Below, piece after piece: positions 1 to 9,041 of a stretch of DNA of 64,000 nucleotides. The first letter of the stretch is position 1; each line of letters starts with the position of its first letter. The position numbers were made by a program, and so were the translations under genes. The DNA is taken from NCBI GenBank assembly GCA_910584265.1, contig CAJTZE010000002.1, positions 6,697 to 70,696 of the forward strand, read 5' to 3'. This DNA is from an uncultured Dorea sp. (GTDB taxonomy: Bacteria; Bacillota; Clostridia; Lachnospirales; Lachnospiraceae). The notes beneath the pieces are model-generated. The model was given only the letters and a program-made list of their open reading frames with translations. It ran no database searches and had not been told where the DNA came from.

Positions 1-425
1 GGGATCACGGGTTGTTCTGGAATTATGGCTGAAGGCTCTTTTGGAGCGGCCGGGACCGGAGGTATGTCTGCCGGGACTGCCAGGGAAAGTTCAACAGTTT
101 TATCCGCCTGCACAGGGGCCGGTTTTGGAACTGCAGGCAGCGGGAATACCTGAGTAAGCTTATTCTCAGCCTTGATCCCGGAAAGCCTTTTCGGCTGGAT
201 TCCAGCATTGTCTCCTGCTGTCAGGGAAAAGGTTTCGGCAATGTCCAGAATCCTGATTTTGGGTATATTCAGGTCATCTGCCGCGGCCTCCGTTATCCGC
301 AGATCTGTAGTATGGTTTCCGGCCAGAATGCATAACAGCATTACAGCCAGAAGTGTTCCGAATATATCGATCAGTTTTCTGTTGTCCAGTCTATTGTTTA
401 GTAGTATTTCATGATGTATTCTCAT
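1..425 (-). CDS. Hypothetical secreted or membrane-anchored protein, N-terminal part
   Basis: The reading frame is open from an ATG at 425 to the left edge of the window, so the 3' part is missing. The visible 141 residues begin MRIHHEILLNNRLDNRK, followed by a hydrophobic segment (about residues 24-37, IFGTLLAVMLLCILAG) that could be a signal anchor, and then a proline- and alanine-rich stretch typical of an extracellular linker. No domain is recognised. No clear ribosome binding site precedes the ATG at 425. An in-frame ATG at 437 lies about 7 bases after a TATAAT-like box on the minus strand, so the message might be nearly leaderless. Function unknown. Confidence 0.55.
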   Translation of the reverse strand, partial: MRIHHEILLNNRLDNRKLIDIFGTLLAVMLLCILAGNHTTDLRITEAAADDLNIPKIRILDIAETFSLTAGDNAGIQPKRLSGIKAENKLTQVFPLPAVPKPAPVQADKTVELSLAVPADIPPVPAAPKEPSAIIPEQPVI

Positions 426-573
426 ATATGCAAACATATATTTATTATAAAAGCCTGAGATACGGGAAACAATGGATAGACAGGTGTCTTTTTGGCACAT
501 ATATGTGCGGTGATGCGAAGAGGACCGGGAAAGGAATACCAGATCCGGAGAGTATGGTAGTAGATAGTCCGCC

Positions 574-602
574 TTGTGTATTTTACCGATTTACTTTATA
601 AT
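574..602 (+). promoter_or_regulatory. Sigma-A type promoter of the dacF-like gene
   Basis: TTGTGT at 574-579 and TATAAT at 597-602 are separated by 17 bases. The start codon of the carboxypeptidase gene lies about 50 bases downstream. Confidence 0.6.
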
Positions 603-652
603 AGCTGTTAGGAAATGAGTGGCAATTGACAGAGTATTTATGGAGGCATCAT

Positions 653-2077
653 ATGAGACGATTGACGCAGATAACGGCCGTAATTTTGACTGCCGTGCTG
701 CTTGGTATGATCGCGGCCGGGCATGCAGGATTCGTGTCCGAGGCTTCGGAGAATGCCGGGGAACAAGAAAAGCCGGAGAGCGAGATGACTGAAGAGGAAA
801 AAGCGGAGAAGGCGGCAAAGGAAGCCCGCGAAAAGGCGTTGAAGGAGGCTTATGAGCTGCCGGTACAGACGAATGAGTTAAAGAGCTGGCCCGAGGGACC
901 GGGTACATATGGGGACGCTGCAATTGTGATGGATGCTGACAGCGGTGCCATTCTGTACGCAAAGAATATCGATAAGCATGAATATCCGGCAAGTATTACG
1001 AAGGTATTGACGGCGCTTCTGGCATTTCAGTACGGGGATATGTCCAGCCAGGTGGTGGTCTCGGAGCAGGCGCTGGCATGCTTAGGCTCCGGCTATGCTT
1101 CTATCGGACTGAAGGCAGGGAATGTAATTACGCTGGAGCAGGCGGTGTATGCAATGCTTCTTGCATCGGCAAATGAAGCGGCCTACTCGGTGGGCGAGTC
1201 TGTTGCGGCCAGCCAGGGACAGGGTTATGACTGGTTTATCAGCCGGATGAATGAGAAATGCGCAGAGCTTGGGGGAGCAAATTCAAATTTTGTAAATACA
1301 AATGGTGTGTTTGATGAGAATCATTTTACCTGTGCCAGAGATATGGCGCTGATCGGGAGGGCGCTGTTTGATTATCCGATGTTTTCACAGATCTGCCAGA
1401 CGCAGCAATATACGATACCGGCATCTGATACCGTTGAGGAACATGTGTTTCAACAGAAGCATCATATGCTGATCCAGGGGAATGAAGATTACTATGAGTA
1501 TGCCGCCGCCGGCAAGACAGGTTATACGACAGAGGCAGAGAATACATTGATCACGCTGGCAGATAATGGAGAGAAGCGTCTGGTGTGCGTGGTCCTGCGG
1601 ACCTACGGAGGACATCCGTATACGGATACAAGGGCGCTGTTAGAGTATGGATTCGGTAATTTTCAGAAGGTTCTGCTAGAGGAGCATGATGAAGAAATGG
1701 AATTTAGCAGGATTGCAGACGGCGCGTATGTGATGCTTCCGGAGAAGGTCTCATTTGAGAAGCTTGACCGTGAGGTTGTGCTCCATGAGGACGGGACGGA
1801 TGATGCAACAGTATCTTATTTTTATAAGGATATGCCGGTTGGGACCTGTGAGGTGACAGTCAGCGAAAATTATTATAATAAAGGAAAAGAGGAAGTTCAG
1901 GAAGAAGAGCCGGAGGAGAAGAAAACAGAACCGCAGGAAGAAAAGAAAGATAGCAAAGAGCGGTATAAAGCGGCCGCGGCTATCGGTATCGCGGCTGTAC
2001 TTGCAGTCTGCGCTGCAATAACAGCTGTCGTGACGAATATTTCCCGAAAAAGAAAGGAAAAGCGCAGACGGCGCTAG
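653..2077 (+). CDS. dacF: D-alanyl-D-alanine carboxypeptidase, peptidase S11 (PBP5/DacF type)
   Basis: This is a low-molecular-weight penicillin-binding protein that removes the terminal D-alanine from peptidoglycan stem peptides outside the membrane. All three active-site motifs are visible: SITK (serine about residue 114, lysine 117), SAN (about 172-174) and KTG (about 288-290). A signal segment occupies residues 5-25, and an acidic, lysine-rich stretch leads to a C-terminal hydrophobic segment and basic tail (KRKEKRRRR), so the protein is anchored at both ends or after processing at its C-terminus. GGAGG at 642-646, 6 bases before the ATG at 653, fixes the start; an upstream TTG in frame at 626 is less likely. 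DacF is the sporulation paralogue in Bacillus, but the visible promoter is of vegetative type, so the exact paralogue is uncertain. Confidence 0.9.
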   Translation: MRRLTQITAVILTAVLLGMIAAGHAGFVSEASENAGEQEKPESEMTEEEKAEKAAKEAREKALKEAYELPVQTNELKSWPEGPGTYGDAAIVMDADSGAILYAKNIDKHEYPASITKVLTALLAFQYGDMSSQVVVSEQALACLGSGYASIGLKAGNVITLEQAVYAMLLASANEAAYSVGESVAASQGQGYDWFISRMNEKCAELGGANSNFVNTNGVFDENHFTCARDMALIGRALFDYPMFSQICQTQQYTIPASDTVEEHVFQQKHHMLIQGNEDYYEYAAAGKTGYTTEAENTLITLADNGEKRLVCVVLRTYGGHPYTDTRALLEYGFGNFQKVLLEEHDEEMEFSRIADGAYVMLPEKVSFEKLDREVVLHEDGTDDATVSYFYKDMPVGTCEVTVSENYYNKGKEEVQEEEPEEKKTEPQEEKKDSKERYKAAAAIGIAAVLAVCAAITAVVTNISRKRKEKRRRR

Positions 2078-2084
2078 AAAACTC

Positions 2085-2114
2085 TTGACGGATTCCGGTT
2101 TTGCCGCCTATAAT
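2085..2114 (+). promoter_or_regulatory. Sigma-A promoter of the T-box/ileS unit
   Basis: TTGACG at 2085-2090 and TATAAT at 2109-2114 are 18 bases apart. The box starts only 7 bases after the upstream stop codon and feeds the T-box leader. Confidence 0.7.
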
Positions 2115-2121
2115 TACAGAG

Positions 2122-2379
2122 TGTAAAAATGTTGACGAAGACAGTAGGATGTTCCTAAAGTTTCAGCGAGCCGGAGATGGTGGAAGACCGGTACGAGTAA
2201 GGACAGTCTGAAGATCACTTCCGAGTTGCGGCTATCGAACGTTTTTTTCAATTATGAAAGGGGCTGGTAGATGCCGACGGAGTTCCCCCGTTACAGGGAA
2301 GACATATTATGAGGTATGTTTAGGTGGTTTATAAACGAAGCAGTTAAGCCTTCGTCCTATTCAGGACGGAGGTTTTTTT
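2122..2379 (+). promoter_or_regulatory. T-box leader (tRNA-Ile sensing) upstream of ileS
   Basis: The roughly 260-base leader between the promoter and ileS has the T-box plan: a long stem I region, a T-box sequence (TAGGTGGT, 2321-2328) and a terminal hairpin with a T-tract. The bulge bases TGGT at 2325-2328 are complementary to ACCA, the 3' end expected of tRNA-Ile (discriminator A). Uncharged tRNA would stabilise the antiterminator and allow ileS transcription. Possible ATC specifier triplets occur in stem I, but I could not fold the RNA to choose one. Confidence 0.85.
2349..2379 (+). terminator. Intrinsic terminator of the T-box leader
   Basis: A 10-base-pair stem (arms 2349-2358 and 2363-2372, including G-U pairs) closes a short ATTC loop and is followed by seven T residues. 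It is the alternative to the antiterminator. Confidence 0.85.
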
Positions 2380-2407
2380 GTTCTAAAGTGGAAAAAGGAG
2401 GTTGATT

Positions 2408-5400
2408 ATGTATAAGAAAGTTTCTACGGATTTGAAGTTCGTAGACCGCGAAAAGGAAATTGAGAAATTCTGGGAAGAAAATCATATTTTTGAAAAGAGT
2501 ATGGAAACCCGCAGAGACAGCGAGACCTATACATTTTATGACGGTCCTCCGACAGCCAACGGAAAGCCGCACATCGGTCATGTGCTTACCCGCGTTATCA
2601 AGGATATGATTCCAAGATACCGCACTATGAAGGGGTATATGGTTCCGCGCAAGGCAGGATGGGATACCCACGGCCTTCCGGTAGAGCTGGAGGTAGAAAA
2701 GCTGCTGGGCTTGGACGGCAAGGATCAGATCGAGGAATACGGGCTGGAGCCGTTTATCAACAAATGTAAAGAGAGTGTCTGGAAATATAAGGGTATGTGG
2801 GAGGATTTCTCCAGTACCGTCGGTTTCTGGGCAGATATGGAGAATCCTTATGTAACTTACCACAATGATTTTATTGAGTCAGAATGGTGGGCGCTTAAGA
2901 AAATCTGGGATAAAGGACTTCTTTATAAGGGCTTTAAGATCGTACCTTACTGCCCGCGCTGCGGTACGCCGCTTTCTGCGCAGGAGGTGGCTCAAGGGTA
3001 CAAGGATGTGAAGGAACGATCTGCAATTGTCCGTTTTAAGGTGAAGAATGAGGACGCGTATATCCTTGCATGGACCACAACGCCATGGACGCTTCCGTCA
3101 AATATTGGTCTGTGCGTGAACCCGAAGGAAGAATATGCAAAGGTAAAATGTGCAGATGGGTATATTTATTATATGGCATCTGCGCTTCTTGATACGGTTC
3201 TTGGCGGATGCGCTGAGAAGGCAGGAACGGAAGGGCCGGATTATGAGGTCCTCGAGACCTATCAGGGAAGTGAATTAGAATACAAGGAGTATGAGCCTTT
3301 ATATGAGTGTGCATACGAATGTGCTTCTAAGCAGAATAAAAAGGCATTCTTTGTGACCTGTGATTCCTATGTAACATTAACAGATGGTACCGGCGTAGTT
3401 CACATTGCACCTGCTTTTGGTGAGGATGATGCTAAGGTCGGACGTAAATACGATATGCCCTTCGTACAGCTGGTAGATGAGAAGGGAAATATGAGTGAGA
3501 CAACTCCATTCGCTGGTTTGTTTGTAAAGAAGGCAGACCCGGAGGTATTGAAGGATCTGGATGCGAGAGGCCTGCTGTTTGAGGCTCCAAAATTCGAGCA
3601 CAGCTATCCCCACTGCTGGAGATGTGATACACCGTTGATCTACTACGCAAGAGAGTCCTGGTTTATCAAGATGACGGATGTAAAAGAGGACTTGATCGCC
3701 AATAACAATACGATTAACTGGATTCCTGAGAGCATTGGTAAGGGACGCTTTGGTGACTGGCTGGAGAATGTCCAGGACTGGGGTATCAGCCGGAACCGTT
3801 ACTGGGGTACGCCGCTGAATATCTGGGAGTGTGAATGCGGACACCAGCATTCTATCGGAAGTATCGAGGAATTAAAGAGCATGTCGGATAACTGCCCGGA
3901 GGATATTGAGCTTCACCGTCCTTATATTGATGAGGTAACTATCCGGTGCCCGAAATGCGGAAAAGAGATGCACCGTGTTCCGGAAGTAATTGACTGCTGG
4001 TTTGACAGCGGTTCCATGCCGTTTGCACAGCATCACTATCCATTTGAGAATAAAGAACTGTTTGAGCAGCAGTTCCCAGCGGCATTTATTTCCGAGGCCG
4101 TTGACCAGACCCGCGGATGGTTCTATTCACTGCTTGCAATTTCTACCTTGATTTTTAATGAGGCGCCTTACAAGAATGTTATCGTGCTCGGACATGTACA
4201 GGATGAGAACGGGCAGAAGATGAGCAAGTCCAAGGGAAATGCAGTTGACCCGTTTGAGGCATTAGAAACCTACGGCGCAGATGCAATCCGCTGGTATTTC
4301 TATGTAAACAGCGCGCCGTGGCTTCCGAACCGGTTCCACGGGAAAGCGGTGGTAGAGGGGCAGCGTAAGTTCATGGGTACGCTGTGGAACACCTATGCAT
4401 TTTTTGTGCTGTATGCAAATATTGATGAATTTGATGCGTCTCAATATGCATTAGAATATGATAAATTATCGGTTATGGATAAGTGGCTGTTATCCAAGCT
4501 GAATACGGTGATCAAAACGGTGGATGAGAATCTTGGAAATTACCGTATTCCAGAGGCGGCAAGAGCTCTGCAGGATTTTGTGGACGACATGAGCAACTGG
4601 TATGTAAGAAGGAGCCGTGAACGTTTCTGGGCGAAGGGAATGGAGCAGGATAAGATTAATGCTTATATGACTCTGTATACGGCATTGGTAGAATGCAGTA
4701 AGGCGGCAGCGCCGATGATTCCGTTTATGACAGAACAGATTTACCAGAATCTGGTAAGAAGTGTAGATCCAAAAGCACCGGAAAGTATCCATCTGTGCAG
4801 TTTCCCGGCTGTTGATGAGGCGAGGATCGATAAAGAGCTGGAAGCACATATGGAGGAGGTCTTAAAGCTGGTTGTAATGGGCCGTGCCTGCCGTAATACA
4901 GCAAATATCAAGAACCGTCAGCCGATCGGCCGGATGTTTGTAAAAGCAGACTTTACCCTGCCGGAATTTTATCAGGATATTGTTAAGGATGAGCTGAATG
5001 TAAAAGCTGTAACATTTACACAAGATGTACGGGATTTTACGTCTTATTCTTTTAAACCTCAGCTAAAGACAGTAGGGCCAAAATATGGTAAAATGTTAGG
5101 TGGGATTAAGACCGCGCTCAGTGAGCTGGATGGTAATGCTGCTATGGATGAAGTAAATGCAGATAGCGCTTTGAAGCTCACGGTAAACGGACAGGAGATC
5201 ACCTTATTCCGGGAAGACCTTCTGATTGAAACAGCCCAGATGGAAGGCTATGTATCTGAGAATGACAATAGGATTACGGTTGTTCTGGATACCAATCTGT
5301 CAGAAGAGCTTCTTGAAGAAGGCTTTGTCCGTGAGATTATCAGCAAGGTTCAGACCATGCGTAAGGAGGCAGACTTTGAAGTGATGGATCAGATTGCCAT

Positions 5401-5569
5401 TACTTACGAAGGAAGAGGGAAGGCGGCCAGAGTATTTGCAGACCACGCGGATACGATTGGTTCGGAAACTCTTGCGCAGACCGTTACAGAAAAAACTCCT
5501 GCCGGATATGTGAAGGAGTGGAAGATCAACGGGGAGAAAGTGACACTCGGTGTAGAAAAATTAGGATAA
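2408..5569 (+). CDS. ileS: Isoleucyl-tRNA synthetase, long (type 2) form
   Basis: Class I synthetase that charges tRNA-Ile with isoleucine in the cytoplasm. The HIGH motif appears as PHIGHV near residue 56 and the KMSKS loop as KMSKSKGN near residue 600; the editing domain and the tryptophan-rich anticodon-binding domain (DKWLLSKLN) follow in the usual order. At 1053 residues it is longer than the common bacterial form (about 920-940) and lacks that form's C-terminal zinc cysteines, which matches the eukaryote-like IleS2 class frequent in Clostridia; members of that class are often less sensitive to mupirocin. AGGAGG at 2396-2401 selects the ATG at 2408 over a TTG at 2402. It is controlled by the T-box leader, and glgP follows after 16 bases. 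Confidence 0.97.
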   Translation: MYKKVSTDLKFVDREKEIEKFWEENHIFEKSMETRRDSETYTFYDGPPTANGKPHIGHVLTRVIKDMIPRYRTMKGYMVPRKAGWDTHGLPVELEVEKLLGLDGKDQIEEYGLEPFINKCKESVWKYKGMWEDFSSTVGFWADMENPYVTYHNDFIESEWWALKKIWDKGLLYKGFKIVPYCPRCGTPLSAQEVAQGYKDVKERSAIVRFKVKNEDAYILAWTTTPWTLPSNIGLCVNPKEEYAKVKCADGYIYYMASALLDTVLGGCAEKAGTEGPDYEVLETYQGSELEYKEYEPLYECAYECASKQNKKAFFVTCDSYVTLTDGTGVVHIAPAFGEDDAKVGRKYDMPFVQLVDEKGNMSETTPFAGLFVKKADPEVLKDLDARGLLFEAPKFEHSYPHCWRCDTPLIYYARESWFIKMTDVKEDLIANNNTINWIPESIGKGRFGDWLENVQDWGISRNRYWGTPLNIWECECGHQHSIGSIEELKSMSDNCPEDIELHRPYIDEVTIRCPKCGKEMHRVPEVIDCWFDSGSMPFAQHHYPFENKELFEQQFPAAFISEAVDQTRGWFYSLLAISTLIFNEAPYKNVIVLGHVQDENGQKMSKSKGNAVDPFEALETYGADAIRWYFYVNSAPWLPNRFHGKAVVEGQRKFMGTLWNTYAFFVLYANIDEFDASQYALEYDKLSVMDKWLLSKLNTVIKTVDENLGNYRIPEAARALQDFVDDMSNWYVRRSRERFWAKGMEQDKINAYMTLYTALVECSKAAAPMIPFMTEQIYQNLVRSVDPKAPESIHLCSFPAVDEARIDKELEAHMEEVLKLVVMGRACRNTANIKNRQPIGRMFVKADFTLPEFYQDIVKDELNVKAVTFTQDVRDFTSYSFKPQLKTVGPKYGKMLGGIKTALSELDGNAAMDEVNADSALKLTVNGQEITLFREDLLIETAQMEGYVSENDNRITVVLDTNLSEELLEEGFVREIISKVQTMRKEADFEVMDQIAITYEGRGKAARVFADHADTIGSETLAQTVTEKTPAGYVKEWKINGEKVTLGVEKLG

Positions 5570-5585
5570 GAGGGAATGATAAGCT

Positions 5586-8054
5586 ATGAATGCAAGATTT
5601 GATAAGGTAACCTTTAAGAAAGAGGTAATGGATAACTGCAGACGCCTGTTCCGTAAGGAATTGGAGGAGGCTTCTCCTCAGGAGCAGTTTCAGGCAGTTT
5701 CTTATGCGGTAAAAGAAGCGATCATTGATAATTGGATGGCAACCCAGAAGCAGTATGATAAGGAAGATCCGAAAATCGTATATTATATGTCCATGGAGTT
5801 TTTGATGGGCCGTGCGCTCGGCAATAATCTGATCAATATGACTGCCTATAAGGAAGTGAAAGAGGCTCTTGACGAGATGAATATCAACCTGAACTGCATT
5901 GAGGATCAGGAGCTTGATCCGGCGCTTGGAAACGGCGGTCTGGGACGTCTGGCCGCATGCTTTCTGGATTCATTGGCATCTCTCGGCTATGCGGCCTATG
6001 GATGCGGTATCCGTTATCACTATGGTATGTTCAAACAGCAGATTGAGAATGGCTATCAGGTTGAGAAGCCGGATAACTGGTTGAGATACGGTAATCCTTT
6101 CGAGCTTAGAAGGCCGGAATATGCGAAGGAAATCCGCTTTGGCGGTAATATCCGCGTTGAATATGATGATGCAACAGGAAAGACCGTTTTTAAGCAGGAA
6201 AATTACGAGTCGGTTCTTGCCGTACCGTATGATTATCCGATAGTCGGTTATAACAATAACCAGGTTAATACACTTCGTATCTGGGATGCAGAGCCGATCG
6301 TTGACTTCCAGTTAGAGTCTTTTGACAGGGGAGATTATCTGAAAGCGGTTGAGCAGCAGAATCTTGCAAAGACGATTGTGGATGTGCTGTATCCGAATGA
6401 TAACCACTATGCAGGAAAAGAGCTTCGGCTGAAACAGCAGTATTTCTTTGTATCTGCAAGCCTTCAGGCAGCAGTTGCCAAGTATATGGGAGATCATGCT
6501 GATGTGCGTAAGCTGTATGAGAAGGCAACCTTCCAGATGAACGATACCCATCCGACGGTTGCAGTTGCAGAGCTTATGAGGATCCTTCTGGATGATTATC
6601 AGCTGGAGTGGCATGAAGCATGGGATGTTACCACAAAGTCATGTGCATACACGAACCACACGATTATGGCTGAAGCGCTTGAGAAGTGGCCGGTCGATCT
6701 GTTCTCCAAGCTGCTTCCAAGAGTATACCAGATCATCCAGGAGATTGACCGCCGCTTCCTGCTTCAGGTGGAGGCTGCATATCCGGGTAATCAGGAGAAG
6801 GTTAAGAATATGGCGATCATCCGGGACGGCCAGGTGAAGATGGCACATCTTGCTATCGTTGCGGGTTATTCTGTAAATGGTGTTGCAAGGCTTCATACAG
6901 AGATTCTCAAAAAGCGTGAGCTGAAGGATTTCTATGAATTGATGCCTCAGAAATTTAATAACAAGACGAATGGTATCACACAGAGGCGTTTCCTGATGCA
7001 CGGTAATCCGCTGCTCGCTGACTGGGTAACAAGGAAGCTTGGAACCGATAAATGGGCAACCGACCTGTCGCTGATGTCAGGCCTTAAGAAATATGCAGAT
7101 GACGAGCAGGCGCTGAAGGAATTCATGGAGATCAAGTATAAGAACAAAGAGCGTCTTGCCGCTTATATCTTACAGCATAACGGTATTGAGGTGGATCCGC
7201 GTTCTATGTTTGATGTACAGGTTAAGAGGCTTCACGAGTACAAACGCCAGCTTTTGAACATTCTGCATGTGATGTATCTGTATAATAAGATCAAAGATAA
7301 TCCGGAGATGGAGTTTTACCCAAGAACATTTATTTTTGGCGCTAAGGCATCTGCAGGATATATCCGTGCTAAGGAGATTATCAAGCTGATCAATTCCGTT
7401 GCCGAGGTTGTAAACAATGATCAGAATGTAAATGGTAAATTGAAGGTTATATTTATCGAGGATTACCGTGTATCCAATGCAGAATTGATTTTTGCGGCAG
7501 CAGATGTGAGTGAACAGATTTCTACTGCATCTAAGGAGGCATCCGGAACAGGTAATATGAAGTTCATGCTGAACGGCGCTCCTACGATTGGAACCATGGA
7601 CGGCGCGAATGTGGAGATCGTAGAGGAGGTCGGCGGAGAAAATGCATTTATCTTCGGCCTGAGCTCAGATGAGGTTATGAATTACGAGAAAAACGGCGGA
7701 TATAATCCATACGATATCTATAACAATGATGAAGAAATCCGCAGAGTGGTAAATCAGCTTGTGGACGGTACCTATGCAAATGGTGATACCGAGAGATACC
7801 GCGATCTGTACAACTGCCTGCTGAACAATAAAGGCAGCGACCGTCCGGATATGTATTTTATCTTGAAGGATTTCCGTGCCTATGCAGAGGCTCAGGAGAG
7901 AGTTGAGGAGGCATACCGAGACAAAGAGGGCTGGGCGAAGAAAGCACTTCTTAACACAGCCTGCTGCGGTAAATTCTCTTCTGACAGAACAATTGAAGAA
8001 TATGTAGCTGATATCTGGCATCTGGATAAGATTACCGTTGATGCGGACAGGTAA
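5586..8054 (+). CDS. glgP: Glycogen/starch/maltodextrin phosphorylase
   Basis: Releases glucose-1-phosphate from the non-reducing ends of alpha-1,4-glucans using pyridoxal phosphate. The length of 822 residues and long conserved stretches match the family, including LGNGGLGRLAACFLDSLA near residue 117 and the cofactor site SGTGNMKFMLNGA, whose lysine (about residue 659) should carry the cofactor. The gene starts 16 bases after ileS behind AGAGGG, so read-through from the T-box unit is possible. No other glycogen gene is nearby. It ends at a strong terminator (8076-8111). Confidence 0.97.
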   Translation: MNARFDKVTFKKEVMDNCRRLFRKELEEASPQEQFQAVSYAVKEAIIDNWMATQKQYDKEDPKIVYYMSMEFLMGRALGNNLINMTAYKEVKEALDEMNINLNCIEDQELDPALGNGGLGRLAACFLDSLASLGYAAYGCGIRYHYGMFKQQIENGYQVEKPDNWLRYGNPFELRRPEYAKEIRFGGNIRVEYDDATGKTVFKQENYESVLAVPYDYPIVGYNNNQVNTLRIWDAEPIVDFQLESFDRGDYLKAVEQQNLAKTIVDVLYPNDNHYAGKELRLKQQYFFVSASLQAAVAKYMGDHADVRKLYEKATFQMNDTHPTVAVAELMRILLDDYQLEWHEAWDVTTKSCAYTNHTIMAEALEKWPVDLFSKLLPRVYQIIQEIDRRFLLQVEAAYPGNQEKVKNMAIIRDGQVKMAHLAIVAGYSVNGVARLHTEILKKRELKDFYELMPQKFNNKTNGITQRRFLMHGNPLLADWVTRKLGTDKWATDLSLMSGLKKYADDEQALKEFMEIKYKNKERLAAYILQHNGIEVDPRSMFDVQVKRLHEYKRQLLNILHVMYLYNKIKDNPEMEFYPRTFIFGAKASAGYIRAKEIIKLINSVAEVVNNDQNVNGKLKVIFIEDYRVSNAELIFAAADVSEQISTASKEASGTGNMKFMLNGAPTIGTMDGANVEIVEEVGGENAFIFGLSSDEVMNYEKNGGYNPYDIYNNDEEIRRVVNQLVDGTYANGDTERYRDLYNCLLNNKGSDRPDMYFILKDFRAYAEAQERVEEAYRDKEGWAKKALLNTACCGKFSSDRTIEEYVADIWHLDKITVDADR

Positions 8055-8062
8055 TTTTCAGG

Positions 8063-8091
8063 GCATAAAATGCAGAGCTCTCTCATACATT
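8063..8091 (+). promoter_or_regulatory. Candidate sigma-E promoter of spoIID, inside the terminator stem
   Basis: GCATAAA at 8063-8069 and CATACATT at 8084-8091 are 14 bases apart. They fit the sigma-E pattern known from Bacillus (-35 KMATATW-like, -10 CATACANT). The predicted start near 8098 falls at the beginning of the 3' arm of the terminator. spoIID is a sigma-E gene in Bacillus. Matched by eye. Confidence 0.55.
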
Positions 8092-8111
8092 AACGTATGG
8101 GAGGGCTTTTT
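8076..8111 (+). terminator. Intrinsic terminator after glgP that contains the spoIID ribosome binding site
   Basis: Arms 8076-8088 and 8095-8107 pair along 13 bases (with two G-U pairs) around a 6-base loop and are followed by TTTT. The 3' arm holds GGGAGGG (8099-8105), the ribosome binding site of spoIID, whose ATG at 8112 begins directly after the T-tract. Confidence 0.8.
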
Positions 8112-8999
8112 ATGTTACAGAGATTAAAACGACTGGGAAGCTATCTGATCATTATTGTGCTGCTCCCGTATATTATTACCGTTTTTTTGAATGGACCAGC
8201 CGTAACGACCTCCGCAGGAGCAGATGAGGGAGTTATCATGGTGGAACATGAAGGAAAAGAAACGGAAATGTCTATTGAGGAGTATTGTATCGGAAGGCTT
8301 GCAAAAGAGATACCGGTTTCCTATGAGAAGGAGGCACTGAAGGCGCAGGCAGTGCTGGTAAGGACGACTGTCTACGGCCAGATTCTGGAGGCGGGCAGCA
8401 GTACGGTTCTTCCGGATGAATTCTGGACAACGGATGAAATGCGCAAGCAGTGGGGAGCCGGAAAGTACAGTGCAAATTATGATAAATTGAAATCGGCCTG
8501 GGAGCAGACAGATGGACAAGTGCTGATGTACGGGGATAAGCCTGCAAATGTGCCTTACTGCAGGCTGACAAACGGTAATACGAGAGACGGGGCAGAGGTG
8601 CTTCTCAGTGAGGATTATCCTTATCTGAAAATTAAAGAATGTCCTCTGGATATCGAATCAAAGGAGCAGATGCGGACCATTATTCTGGATGAAATGGATG
8701 TGGAAGTTACCGGTACGGATACAGCCGGATATGTACTCAGCGTCCGGGCGGGAGAAGAGACGGTAAGCGGCGAGGAATTCCGCAAAACTTATGGACTTGC
8801 CTCCAGCTGTTTTACACTGCAGAATTATGAAGGCAAGCTCCGCATTACCACCAGAGGCGTTGGACATGGTCTGGGAATGAGCCAGTATACGGCAGGCCGG
8901 ATGGCGGAAAGCGGGAGCACATTTGATGAAATCCTTGCATATTTTTTTGAGGGGACAGAGTTAAAAGAAGTTACGGATATTGTGAGGGATACTGAATAA
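8112..8999 (+). CDS. spoIID: Stage II sporulation protein D, peptidoglycan lytic transglycosylase
   Basis: SpoIID cleaves glycan strands during engulfment as part of the SpoIID-SpoIIM-SpoIIP machine in the mother cell membrane. The 295-residue protein has an N-terminal membrane segment (about residues 8-26), the catalytic-domain opening AKEIPVSYEKEALKAQAV with the expected glutamate near residue 66, and the C-terminal signature RGVGHGLGMSQY. The start at 8112 is set by GGGAGGG six bases upstream, which lies in the 3' arm of the glgP terminator. The spoIIQ-like gene follows 42 bases downstream, the usual pairing in Clostridia. Confidence 0.93.
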   Translation: MLQRLKRLGSYLIIIVLLPYIITVFLNGPAVTTSAGADEGVIMVEHEGKETEMSIEEYCIGRLAKEIPVSYEKEALKAQAVLVRTTVYGQILEAGSSTVLPDEFWTTDEMRKQWGAGKYSANYDKLKSAWEQTDGQVLMYGDKPANVPYCRLTNGNTRDGAEVLLSEDYPYLKIKECPLDIESKEQMRTIILDEMDVEVTGTDTAGYVLSVRAGEETVSGEEFRKTYGLASSCFTLQNYEGKLRITTRGVGHGLGMSQYTAGRMAESGSTFDEILAYFFEGTELKEVTDIVRDTE

Positions 9000-9033
9000 A
9001 AGAACCGGCTTCTGGCAAAAATATAGCCAGAGG
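8994..9033 (+). promoter_or_regulatory. Candidate sigma-F promoter and ribosome-site hairpin before the spoIIQ-like gene
   Basis: GAATA at 8994-8998 and GGCAAAAATA at 9014-9023, spaced by 15, resemble the Bacillus sigma-F pattern (GYWTA, GGNRANAHTR; one mismatch in the -35). The -10 lies in an 8-base-pair hairpin with arms 9009-9016 and 9026-9033; its 3' arm ends in AGAGG, part of the ribosome binding site. No T-tract follows, so this is not a terminator. Confidence 0.5.
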
Positions 9034-9041
9034 TGATGAAT

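Noticed and set aside
495..508. 14-bp palindrome GCACATATATGTGC near the left edge as an operator
   Set aside because: It is mostly alternating A/T in the centre and is not placed over either promoter found nearby; noted only.
2355..2863. Minus-strand frame of 168 codons across the start of ileS
   Set aside because: It lies wholly antisense to the T-box and ileS coding sequence and lacks a ribosome binding site; shadow of ileS.
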